A stretch of DNA of 6,373 nucleotides. It comes from Pseudooctadecabacter sp. (GTDB lineage Bacteria; Pseudomonadota; Alphaproteobacteria; Rhodobacterales; Rhodobacteraceae). The stretch covers positions 1 to 6,373 of the forward strand of contig JAHDFG010000122.1 of NCBI GenBank assembly GCA_020628265.1, read 5' to 3'. Positions within the stretch are counted from its first letter, which is position 1. The number at the start of each line of letters is the position of its first letter. Both the position numbers and the translations under genes were made by a program. The notes beneath the pieces were generated by a model, which was not told the DNA's origin, did no database searches, and worked only from the letters and a program-made list of their open reading frames with translations. Below are positions 1 through 6,369 of this stretch, piece after piece.

Positions 1-1581
1 GGCCTGACAGCGGCCTTCGACGACTGGATTTCAACCACCCGCGCCCGGCTCGTTGCGGAGACACTGGACCGACTGGCCGCAACCTACTCCGACGACACAC
101 TTGAGGCGGGTAAGGTCAACCGCGCGGCGCGCGCCGCTCTTATCCTTGATGACCATAACGAAACCGCCGCACGCACGGCTATGCGCAGCCATGTGGCGAT
201 GGGAAACTCGGCCTTGGCCCTTCGGATCTATGGCGACCTATACGAACGCCTTGCCGATGATCTCGATGCAGAACCTTCGGCGGAGACGCAGGCCCTCGCG
301 GTTGAGATCAAAATGGCAGCGATTGATCCTCCCTCAGCAAAAATCAGCACGCCTGTGGCCGCGAAACCGGTAGAAATGGCCCGGACCGCCCCCGTGAGCA
401 TCGCAGTCTTGCCTTTCGATGTCTTTTCCGATGCCGAGGTGCCGCCCTATCTGGCCCTTGGCCTGCTGGATCAGATCACCTGCCGGTTGGCGTCCTACCA
501 GATGCCCGCCGTAATTTCCTCCAACTCAACGCGCAGCTACCTCGGCGCGGTTCCGTCACTTGACGTCGTGCAACGGGAGTTGATGTCGACCTACGTAGTA
601 ACCGGAAGTGTTCTGGTGGACCGTGAAACGGCCTCAATCGCTGTGCAACTGGTCGAGGTTGGCACGGGTCTAGTGAAATGGGCCGGCTCGTTCGATGTGG
701 CGCGGGACGGGATTTTTGCCGCCGGCATGAACCTTGCGGAACGGATTGCGCAAACCGTGATCCCGAACCTCAATCTGTCAGAGCTGCGGCAGGTACTACT
801 TGAGCCCGTGGGGATGCTGGGCCCCTATCATCTGGTGCTGAAGGCCAAGGATCAGATGTTCCAGCTCGATCATACGGCGTTCCTGTCGGCGGGCGAATTG
901 CTGCAACAGGCAGTTGCTGCTGACCAGACCTACGCCCCGGCCCATGCCCTATTGGCCGAATGGTACGCCCTGCGCCTGTGGCAGGGCTGGAGCGATCAGC
1001 CCAAGCCCGATGAGCGCGCCCTGCTGGACCATGCGACCCGCGCGGTCTCGCTGGCCCCTGGCGATGGCCGGTCGGTGGCGTTGATGGCCCATTGCAAAAT
1101 GATGTTTGGCGCCTCCCATCAAGAGGCCCTGACCCTGTTCGATCAAGCCCAGACCCTGTTTCCGAATGATGCCGAAACACTGTCTTGGTCCGTCCCGACC
1201 TTGTCCTTTGCCGGTCAATCCCAGCTTGCGGTCGAAAACGGGACACGTGCCGTCGCCCTGTCGCCGCTTGATCCGTTCCAGTTCCGTAACGAACACTTCC
1301 TTAGCATCGCGCATTTCATGAACGGGTCTTACGACGAATCCGCGGACCTAGGACTGTCCTGCTTCGAACGTTCGCCCGAATATTCATCGAACTTGCGGAT
1401 GACGATTGCAGCCCTGACGAAGGCAGGCAGGTCCGATGAGGCGGTCCCGTTGGTCGAACATCACGGAACGCTTCTGCCGGACTTTTCTGTTGCGCGCCTT
1501 ATGGCGAACCACGGTCTGCGCGATCCAGCAGCACGGCAGGCGTTCGGCGATGTTTTGTTGTCCGCAGGACTGCCAGCCTAA
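1..1581 (+). CDS. SARP/BTAD-type transcriptional regulator with TolB/FlgO-like and TPR domains (5' end missing)
   Basis: Frame 1 is open from the first base of the window to the TAA at 1579-1581, giving 526 residues without a start, so the gene begins upstream. Residues 1 to about 104 look like the helical bacterial transcriptional activator domain (BTAD), ending in the typical LxAEPSxETQAL stretch (about residues 88-99). A Pro/Ala-rich linker follows. From about 131 (PVSIAVLPF) to 255 comes a region like the TolB/FlgO-type domain often found behind CadC/SARP-type DNA-binding domains in Proteobacteria. Residues about 265-520 are helical and TPR-like, with pairs such as ALLDHATRAVSLAPGD and QLAVENGTRAVALSPLDP. 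Family knowledge predicts an OmpR-type winged helix upstream of the window. No membrane segment or ATPase motif is visible in this part. The role is inferred: a cytoplasmic one-component regulator, probably of the two units that follow, whose upstream regions share an element. The ATG at 181 is internal, not the start. Confidence 0.85.
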   Translation, partial: GLTAAFDDWISTTRARLVAETLDRLAATYSDDTLEAGKVNRAARAALILDDHNETAARTAMRSHVAMGNSALALRIYGDLYERLADDLDAEPSAETQALAVEIKMAAIDPPSAKISTPVAAKPVEMARTAPVSIAVLPFDVFSDAEVPPYLALGLLDQITCRLASYQMPAVISSNSTRSYLGAVPSLDVVQRELMSTYVVTGSVLVDRETASIAVQLVEVGTGLVKWAGSFDVARDGIFAAGMNLAERIAQTVIPNLNLSELRQVLLEPVGMLGPYHLVLKAKDQMFQLDHTAFLSAGELLQQAVAADQTYAPAHALLAEWYALRLWQGWSDQPKPDERALLDHATRAVSLAPGDGRSVALMAHCKMMFGASHQEALTLFDQAQTLFPNDAETLSWSVPTLSFAGQSQLAVENGTRAVALSPLDPFQFRNEHFLSIAHFMNGSYDESADLGLSCFERSPEYSSNLRMTIAALTKAGRSDEAVPLVEHHGTLLPDFSVARLMANHGLRDPAARQAFGDVLLSAGLPA

Positions 1582-1585
1582 GCGC

Positions 1586-1604
1586 ATCACGCAGAAATCA
1601 CGCA
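1586..1604 (+). promoter_or_regulatory. Direct-repeat operator candidate, copy 1
   Basis: The octamer ATCACGCA occurs at 1586-1593 and again at 1597-1604, so the repeat period is 11 bases, about one helical turn. Bases 1589-1604 match 3647-3662, in front of the peroxidase gene, at 15 of 16 positions. SARP-family activators are known to bind short direct repeats with about 11-base spacing near the promoter, and the gene just upstream is SARP-like. Use as an operator is inferred. It lies in the 76-base gap between the regulator and the PAP2-family gene; I saw no convincing sigma-70 -35/-10 pair there. Confidence 0.55.
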
Positions 1605-1611
1605 CAAACGC

Positions 1612-1626
1612 TGCCCATGCGTTAAC
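1612..1626 (+). promoter_or_regulatory. TGCC-N6-TTAAC block, copy 1 (possible promoter element)
   Basis: TGCC at 1612-1615 and TTAAC at 1622-1626 are separated by six bases. The same pair with the same spacing occurs at 3667-3681, also just downstream of the 16-base shared element. The distance from the 16-mer differs slightly (7 bases here, 4 in the other copy). It may form part of the core promoter, but it does not resemble a sigma-70 consensus and the match is short. An imperfect palindrome, AACGC (1607-1611) and GCGTT (1619-1623), overlaps it. Confidence 0.3.
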
Positions 1627-1657
1627 CTTTTCCTCAGCATAAACGAGGGAGAGTAAC

Positions 1658-2527
1658 ATGCTGACACTTGGAAGTGGTCACGGCGCGACACATGGCGCCA
1701 CTCATGGTGCAACACACGGCGCGACACATGGCGCAACACACGGGGCGACGGTTCCGGCGCCCGGGGCGGGGACAGTCATGCCCGCATGGTCACCGCTGGA
1801 CGGCGTGCATGAGGTGGCCATGCTGCGCCCCGATGCTTTTGACGAAGGCGACATTCATCCAGACCTTTGGGCGCTTGGCACGATGCCCGCCTTGATGGCG
1901 ACCGTCGACTTTTCACAGTTCAACGTGCCCGACTGGGATCGCAACACCACAGACGAAGACATGCGGAACATCGAACTGATCCGCGCGATTGAAGGGCGCG
2001 AGGTTGTCATCGCCGATCTGGGGTCCGAAATCGTAGCCCAGTCCGGAAGGTTCGATTTTGCTTATGTATCGGTGCTGTCGCTGACGACCCATCGCCACAA
2101 GAACACGCTGCGGCTCATCTCGCTGGCGATGCTGGCGTCCGGCATGGTGGGCATGCGGCTGAAGATGGAACAGATGCGGCCCCGCCCCGTGCAGGTCTGG
2201 CCCGGCATCCTGCCGATCATTCCGACGCCAGCGCATCCGGCCTATCCGTCCAACCACGCCACCCAATCCCACTGTGTGTCCGCGATGCTCAAAGCGGTCG
2301 TCGGCGAAGGCACACCTGAAGCACACTATCTAGACGATCTGGCCACGCGCGTCTCTCGCAACCGTGAAAGCGCAGGTGTGCATTTTGCCAGTGATACGGA
2401 CGTGGGCATCACGCTGGGTCGCGAAATCGCAGCACAATTCCAGTATGCCGAGCCCTTCAAGACGTTGATCGCAGAGGCCAAGAAAGAACTGGGCAAGGCA
2501 GAGGCGGCGGCAGAGGCCACCTCATGA
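1658..2527 (+). CDS. PAP2/vanadium-dependent haloperoxidase superfamily protein with HGAT-repeat N-terminus
   Basis: This 289-residue protein carries the three signature motifs of the acid phosphatase/vanadium haloperoxidase fold. They are K169-x6-R176-P177, P197-S198-N199-H200 and R236-x5-H242-x3-D246. In the family these residues bind phosphate or vanadate; the last His is the phosphatase nucleophile or the vanadium ligand. The usual Gly of PSGH is Asn here. The sequence cannot decide between phosphatase and haloperoxidase activity. There is no signal peptide and no multi-span membrane topology; only one moderately hydrophobic helix is seen (about 152-168), so this is not a typical membrane lipid phosphatase. 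Residues 8-31 are six His-Gly-Ala-Thr units. The C-terminus is Ala/Glu/Lys-rich and probably helical. The start is supported by GAGGGAG at 1645-1651, six bases before the ATG. The stop overlaps the next start by four bases (ATGA), implying translational coupling to the peptidase. Confidence 0.85.
   Translation: MLTLGSGHGATHGATHGATHGATHGATHGATVPAPGAGTVMPAWSPLDGVHEVAMLRPDAFDEGDIHPDLWALGTMPALMATVDFSQFNVPDWDRNTTDEDMRNIELIRAIEGREVVIADLGSEIVAQSGRFDFAYVSVLSLTTHRHKNTLRLISLAMLASGMVGMRLKMEQMRPRPVQVWPGILPIIPTPAHPAYPSNHATQSHCVSAMLKAVVGEGTPEAHYLDDLATRVSRNRESAGVHFASDTDVGITLGREIAAQFQYAEPFKTLIAEAKKELGKAEAAAEATS
1679..1750 (+). repeat. Six 12-base tandem units encoding His-Gly-Ala-Thr
   Basis: Six in-frame units of 12 bases encode HGAT at residues 8-31 of the PAP2-family protein. 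Units 1 and 4 are identical (CACGGCGCGACA). The others differ mainly at third codon positions (CAC/CAT, GCG/GCC/GCA, ACA/ACT/ACG). The protein repeat is therefore perfect while the DNA has drifted, which suggests selection on the peptide. A histidine every fourth residue could give a metal-binding surface; this is inference. Changes in copy number would stay in frame. Confidence 0.95.
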
Positions 2528-3579
2528 GGCGGGCAGGACGTGCCAGCGGCGGAGGGATTCCCACAGGCTGGATGGCTAAGGACGCGATTGCGGCGGCAGA
2601 TATCCGCAGGCAATCGGTGCAAACGTTCTTCACCTCCAGCAGTCCGCCCGACGAAAACAGCGAACCCGAGATCCAGTTCCGGACGCTCAGTTTCAGTCTG
2701 GTTGGCGGACTGGCCCAAACGCAGGAATTGGTCACATCGGGCAACTGGCCCGCACGGGATCAGGCCCATCGCGGAACGTGCAACGCCTTTGCCTTTGTCG
2801 CAGCGGCAGAGCTGATCGCTTGGCAGGAGACGGGAGTTCTTCCCCGATATTCCGAAGAGCAACTCTATACCGTCACGCGCAATCAGCCGCTAGCCGGCCT
2901 TGCCAGCAGCCAAGCGGACGTGAACGCTATCAAAGATGCCGGAACAACCTTCCTGCAGCAGGTTCGTGACGCGGTTCTGTCAGATCAACCCGCGCTGGTG
3001 TTGGGGAACGAAGGGGAATACCGCACTGATGGTGACCTGCCCGTAAACCATGAGGAACCGACAAAACCATCGCCCACGGTCGTCGACATCAGCCATTGGT
3101 CATTCAAGCACGACATCTACGTCGCGGCCGTGAACTCCGGTGACCCTGTATGGCGAGGGGACACCCCGCAGGACACCACCTTACAGGAGCTGTTCCTGAG
3201 CCAGCTGCAGCAGGGCAATCCCGTCGTTGCAAGCTTTCCCATCCTGCCAGGTCGGGGGCGGCGGGCCTTCACGGCGGGTCCCGCGCGACGACTGGGCATT
3301 ACCAGCTTCCCTGACGGTGTCACCTTTGGCGCGGACGAACCGGCGCCACTCGGGGGGCATACGGTCTGTCTGACCGGATATGTAGACGATCCGCAACCCA
3401 GTGCACCGGACTTCGGCTGGTTCATCTTCCGCAATAGTTATGGTGAGCGGTTGTTCGGCTGCGACGTCGAAGAATCACCGCTGGCGACACGGGGACCGAT
3501 GCGGGGGTACGGGGTGATTTCCTCTACCGATCTGGAAGCCTATTGCTGGGAGTATCTGTATCGCGATCTCGCCGCCTAA
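2524..3579 (+). CDS. Papain-like cysteine peptidase (C1 family)
   Basis: The 351-residue product shows the papain-clan catalytic set in order. Gln80 (oxyanion hole) and the nucleophile Cys86 lie in DQAHRGTCNAFAF, with the Gln-to-Cys spacing of six seen in papain. His279 is in GGHTVCLTGY, and Asn304 is in FIFRNSYG, matching the family's NSWG. The residue after Cys is Asn rather than the common Trp. It is expected to cleave peptide bonds; the substrate is unknown. Residues 1-75 resemble no propeptide I recognise, and no signal peptide is seen. A middle insertion (about 155-215) lies between the Cys and His halves. The ATG overlaps the stop of the PAP2-family gene (ATGA) and has a weak AGAGG at 2512-2516. 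An internal ATG at 2572 (Met17) is possible, but its GGAGGG (2551-2556) is too distant, so 2524 is preferred. A terminator follows 25 bases after the stop. Confidence 0.88.
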   Translation: MRRAGRASGGGIPTGWMAKDAIAAADIRRQSVQTFFTSSSPPDENSEPEIQFRTLSFSLVGGLAQTQELVTSGNWPARDQAHRGTCNAFAFVAAAELIAWQETGVLPRYSEEQLYTVTRNQPLAGLASSQADVNAIKDAGTTFLQQVRDAVLSDQPALVLGNEGEYRTDGDLPVNHEEPTKPSPTVVDISHWSFKHDIYVAAVNSGDPVWRGDTPQDTTLQELFLSQLQQGNPVVASFPILPGRGRRAFTAGPARRLGITSFPDGVTFGADEPAPLGGHTVCLTGYVDDPQPSAPDFGWFIFRNSYGERLFGCDVEESPLATRGPMRGYGVISSTDLEAYCWEYLYRDLAA

Positions 3580-3604
3580 AGGGACCGCTTTAAACATTGA
3601 AATC

Positions 3605-3635
3605 GGGCGCTCCGTTCTGCGGGGCGCCCTTTTTT
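3605..3635 (+). terminator. Rho-independent terminator after the peptidase gene
   Basis: GGGCGCTCCG (3605-3614) pairs with CGGGGCGCCC (3620-3629), giving a ten-pair stem with one T-G wobble and a five-base loop (TTCTG). Six T residues follow directly (3630-3635). It ends the PAP2/peptidase unit and separates it from the peroxidase operon. Confidence 0.92.
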
Positions 3636-3646
3636 GTAACCCGTGA

Positions 3647-3662
3647 ACGCTGAAATCACGCA
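3647..3662 (+). promoter_or_regulatory. Shared operator candidate, copy 2
   Basis: The sequence ACGCTGAAATCACGCA differs from 1589-1604 by one base. Its ACGC cores start at 3647 and 3658, 11 bases apart; a further ACGC starts at 3680, 22 bases on. It sits 11 bases after the terminator and 69 bases before the peroxidase start, where a promoter for the second operon must lie. Binding by the SARP-like regulator is inferred from the known binding habit of that family and from gene proximity. Confidence 0.55.
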
Positions 3663-3666
3663 GGGT

Positions 3667-3681
3667 TGCCGAAAGATTAAC
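3667..3681 (+). promoter_or_regulatory. TGCC-N6-TTAAC block, copy 2 (possible promoter element)
   Basis: TGCC at 3667-3670 and TTAAC at 3677-3681 have the same six-base spacing as at 1612-1626. The block lies four bases after the shared 16-mer. The conserved pairing of two blocks in two otherwise unlike intergenic stretches suggests a common promoter layout. No clear -10 hexamer was identified, so the transcription start cannot be placed. Confidence 0.3.
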
Positions 3682-3731
3682 GCGCCCCCTGTCACCTTGG
3701 CTCCAAGAGAACGCCACATAGGAGACGCGAG

Positions 3732-5435
3732 ATGACCAGCCTTCATGGATCCCTGACCCCCGTCGAGAATGCGGACGAGTGCGGCAGCTTCGGCTACCTG
3801 TTTCCCGATGCGCCTACGGTCCCTTTTGACGCCGATACCTCGACGCTCCTGACGCCCCTGCATTCCGAGATGTACCGCCATCTGGACCCCGAAGACCTGA
3901 ACAATTCCGCGCTTGCTCCGGTCATGACCTACCTTGGGCAATTCATCGACCACGACATCACGAGGCAAGGTCTGTCTCGTGCCGATGCGGGAGAGGTCGT
4001 TGATATCTTTGGTCCCAACGGTGAAGGGTTCGCCCCCCAGCCCCGTGAAACCGTCGCCGATGCGATCAAGAACGAACGGACCGGCAGACTCGACCTTGAT
4101 AGCCTTTATGGACCGCGTGAGCCGACGGGGGATGCGGCAACCGACAAGCTCATGGGGTTGATGCGCAATCCCAACGACCGTGCCAAGATGTTGATCGGAC
4201 TTCCGTCCCCGACCGAAGGCGGCATTCCCAGCGGGCTCCCTGTCGACGGCGAGGCCGACCTGCCGCGCCTCCGGCGGCTGATGCGGCCGGAGGCCGGAGA
4301 CCCGCTGTTCACCCAAGCGGATTTTGACGCGCTACCGGATGACATGAAACGGCGTTTCAGCACCAAGACTGGCGAGCCGAATATGCATGCCGCGGTCATT
4401 GGCGATCCGCGCAATGACGAGAACCTCTTCGTCGCCCAATTGCACATGGTGTTTCTGCGGTTCCACAATGCAATGGTGGATACCCTGCGCGCCGAGGGGT
4501 TCGAGGGCGATGCCGACGCCCTGTTTGACGCCGCCCGTGCCGAAGTCGTTCTGCACTACCAATGGCTGGTGATGAACGTCTACCTGCCACAGGTCTGTGA
4601 TCCGGTCGCGCTGCAAGCGGTCAAGGCATCTGGTGCGGCCATGTACGGTGCTTTCAAGGATGCATGCGGCCACGAAGCAGGTGACCACTTCCCCATGCCG
4701 ATCGAATTCGCTGCAGGAGCCTTTCGGTTCGGTCATTCCATGGTGCGCGGCAACTACGATTGGAACAGCGCCTTTGGTCACGAAGGCTCGATCCTACCGA
4801 CCGCAAATTTCGCATTGATGTTTCAGTTCACCGGAAACGGGGACAACCCCATGAACGGATTCAAGACGCTGCCTCAAAACTGGGTCAGCGACTGGTCGCG
4901 GACGGGCCTCGCAAATTCAGAATTCGCCCAACGCACGACGCGGCGCATCGACACCAACGTCGCCCTTCCCCTTCAGGACATGGCGAACGAGGGCGACAAG
5001 GTGGACGAGAAGAACCTTGCTGCACGAAACCTCAAGCGGGGCATTCGGATGTCCCTGCCAACCGCTCAAGCCTGTGTTGACGCGTTGAACGCCACCCACG
5101 GCTTTGCCCTGCGCCCACTGACAAAGGCTGAATTGACCTCGGGGCGGACGGGCAACGAACTCAAGGATCTGCGCTATGACGAGGCGACGCCCCTTTGGTT
5201 CTATGTCCTCAAAGAAGCCGAGGTCCGGCAGGCCGGTCAGCGGTTGGGCGCCTTGGGCACCCATCTTGTTGCAGGCACAATCGCCGGCCTGATCATCCAC
5301 GATCCGAACAGCTACTGGAACCGCGACGGCTCAATCGAGGGGCGTTGGCATCCTGTCGATGGCCTCCGTCCTGCGGGGCGTCTGGTGGACAGCCTGCCCG
5401 ACTTCCTGCGTGCCGCAGGCGTGTTGGAGGGTTGA
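3732..5435 (+). CDS. Animal-type heme peroxidase (myeloperoxidase/cyclooxygenase superfamily)
   Basis: The 567-residue protein has the signatures of the peroxidase-cyclooxygenase superfamily. GQFIDHDIT (69-77) gives the distal Gln70 and His74 and the calcium ligand Asp75. Segment 116-128 (RTGRLDLDSLYGP) aligns with the calcium loop of myeloperoxidase. GDPRNDEN (224-231) supplies the catalytic Arg227 and is followed by the typical LHxxFLRxHN. FRFGHSMVRGNY (331-342) contains the proximal heme ligand His335. ARNLKRGIRMSLP (431-443) holds Asn433, the likely hydrogen-bond partner of that His. The family oxidises halides or organic substrates with peroxide. Asp73 and Glu230 match the two residues that form ester bonds to heme in mammalian members; the Met of the sulfonium link is not conserved (Asn231). 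No signal peptide is visible, which is odd for this family. AGGAGA at 3720-3725 supports the start. The lipoprotein gene follows after four bases. Confidence 0.93.
   Translation: MTSLHGSLTPVENADECGSFGYLFPDAPTVPFDADTSTLLTPLHSEMYRHLDPEDLNNSALAPVMTYLGQFIDHDITRQGLSRADAGEVVDIFGPNGEGFAPQPRETVADAIKNERTGRLDLDSLYGPREPTGDAATDKLMGLMRNPNDRAKMLIGLPSPTEGGIPSGLPVDGEADLPRLRRLMRPEAGDPLFTQADFDALPDDMKRRFSTKTGEPNMHAAVIGDPRNDENLFVAQLHMVFLRFHNAMVDTLRAEGFEGDADALFDAARAEVVLHYQWLVMNVYLPQVCDPVALQAVKASGAAMYGAFKDACGHEAGDHFPMPIEFAAGAFRFGHSMVRGNYDWNSAFGHEGSILPTANFALMFQFTGNGDNPMNGFKTLPQNWVSDWSRTGLANSEFAQRTTRRIDTNVALPLQDMANEGDKVDEKNLAARNLKRGIRMSLPTAQACVDALNATHGFALRPLTKAELTSGRTGNELKDLRYDEATPLWFYVLKEAEVRQAGQRLGALGTHLVAGTIAGLIIHDPNSYWNRDGSIEGRWHPVDGLRPAGRLVDSLPDFLRAAGVLEG
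5426..5431 (+). promoter_or_regulatory. Shine-Dalgarno fixing the lipoprotein start
   Basis: GGAGGG lies inside the last codons of the peroxidase gene, eight bases before the ATG at 5440. It supports that start over an in-frame ATG at 5359, deep inside the peroxidase gene, which would place 27 extra residues before the lipoprotein signal sequence. Confidence 0.75.
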
Positions 5436-5439
5436 GAGG

Positions 5440-6360
5440 ATGGTACCCGTAGCACGAGCAATCCTTGCGGCGGGCCTTGGGCTGGCCGCATGCTCCACAC
5501 CCGATATCAGCGCAGAGTTGACCCAAGTCCGGACCGACTTTGACAGTTTTTCCGAGAAGGTAGGCCCTACCGTCGCAACCCAGGCACAAGCCGAACATGC
5601 CCGTGTGGAGGCACAGACGCTTGCGGCAGGCGGGTTTGTTGTCGAACTGCAGGGTGATTGCGATGTGATCGCTGCCCGCGATGCGGGCCAAGTGATAAGC
5701 AGCTGCCGGTTGGTGGAAACCTTCGATCCACGGGATGACGCGGGCTCCGCGACCGAAGCTCAGGATTTCCTGACGATCATGGACGCCTATCTGACGTCGC
5801 TTGAGGACCTTGCGGCTTCTGACACACCGGCACAGGCGCGGGCCAAGGCCGACGCTCTTGTTGCAGCTTTCGGCACGGCCGACGCCGACCGGCCAGCTGC
5901 CTTCGAGCGTCTGGGGGCGCGGGTGCGGGATCGTCAGGATCTCATCGCAACCAGTACCGAGTTCTTCGTCAATCAGGTGCGGGTCGCAGCGTTGCGGCGC
6001 GTGATGGCGAAGGCCGATGCGGTGATCGAAGACGCTGTACCGCTGGTTGCCGCTCATCTCGCCGCGTTTGATGAACCGCTTTTGACAGCTCAGGAAAACC
6101 TGTTGCGGGCCGATGGCGCTGTTCTGGACGCGATTGAAGCAGGGGATCAAGCAGCCCATGCCACAGCAATCGCCAACCTGCGCAACGCCCATACTGCATT
6201 CCAGAAGGCAGAAGCCGCCTCACCAATCACGCAGCTTTATCTGTTCCGCGCAGCCCACGCCCGCCTGCTGGCTCGCACACGCATCGGCGCCGACCCTGAC
6301 GAGTTCGTCGATGCCCTAGAAGAGCTTCGCGCCCTGCGTGATGCCGCAGTTGAGTCCTGA
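5440..6360 (+). CDS. Predicted outer-membrane lipoprotein of unknown family
   Basis: The 306-residue product begins with a short signal sequence (Arg6, hydrophobic core 7-15) and a lipobox Leu15-Ala16-Ala17-Cys18. It should be lipidated at Cys18 and cleaved by signal peptidase II. Ser19 at position +2, with no Asp, favours sorting to the outer membrane under the Lol rule. The mature part is rich in Ala, Asp, Glu and Arg and appears mostly helical, with helix-like runs at about 25-62, 100-150 and 155-260. Cys74 and Cys89 could form a disulfide in the periplasm. I do not recognise the family and see no catalytic motif. It starts four bases after the peroxidase stop and is surely cotranscribed with it, so a role beside the peroxidase (anchoring, partner or protection) is plausible but unproven. 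The next gene's ribosome site follows at once. Confidence 0.85.
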   Translation: MVPVARAILAAGLGLAACSTPDISAELTQVRTDFDSFSEKVGPTVATQAQAEHARVEAQTLAAGGFVVELQGDCDVIAARDAGQVISSCRLVETFDPRDDAGSATEAQDFLTIMDAYLTSLEDLAASDTPAQARAKADALVAAFGTADADRPAAFERLGARVRDRQDLIATSTEFFVNQVRVAALRRVMAKADAVIEDAVPLVAAHLAAFDEPLLTAQENLLRADGAVLDAIEAGDQAAHATAIANLRNAHTAFQKAEAASPITQLYLFRAAHARLLARTRIGADPDEFVDALEELRALRDAAVES

Positions 6361-6369
6361 AGGAGGGAG
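6361..6369 (+). promoter_or_regulatory. Shine-Dalgarno of a further operon gene beyond the window
   Basis: AGGAGGGAG directly follows the lipoprotein stop codon, and the window ends four bases later (ACCA) before any start codon. This near-perfect ribosome site without a gap predicts another cotranscribed gene starting within the next few bases downstream. Confidence 0.75.

Noticed and set aside
181..1581. ATG at 181 as the true start of the regulator
   Set aside because: The reading frame is open to base 1 and the residues before 181 continue a recognisable BTAD helical domain, so the start lies outside the window.
1621..1626. GTTAAC as a CtrA-type site
   Set aside because: The second TTAA half at the expected seven-base spacing is absent here and at 3677-3681.
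1607..1630. Possible terminator after the regulator (AACGC / GCGTT with TTTT downstream)
   Set aside because: The stem is only five pairs with a seven-base loop, and the T run is short and separated by AACC. It is kept only as part of the intergenic regulatory region.
1679..1750. Tandem repeat as a CRISPR or mobile-element end
   Set aside because: The units are 12 bases, contiguous without spacers and in frame within a gene, so this is a coding repeat.
1658..2527. Integral-membrane lipid phosphatase (typical PAP2)
   Set aside because: Only one weakly hydrophobic segment is present; the polypeptide is otherwise soluble in character and fits the vanadium-haloperoxidase/soluble acid phosphatase side of the superfamily.
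3576..4316. Minus-strand open frame of about 246 codons over the peroxidase start
   Set aside because: It runs through the terminator and the promoter region and antisense to a well-supported peroxidase gene, with no recognisable motif.
5359..5439. Earlier in-frame ATG for the lipoprotein gene
   Set aside because: It lies deep inside the peroxidase gene and would bury the lipobox signal; the ATG at 5440 has a well-spaced GGAGGG and a proper lipoprotein signal sequence.
5293..6192. Long open frame on the minus strand (about 299 codons)
   Set aside because: It overlaps the lipoprotein gene and the end of the peroxidase gene in antisense, and its translation (Cys/Arg/Gly-rich) resembles no family. 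GC-rich codon bias readily gives such shadow frames.
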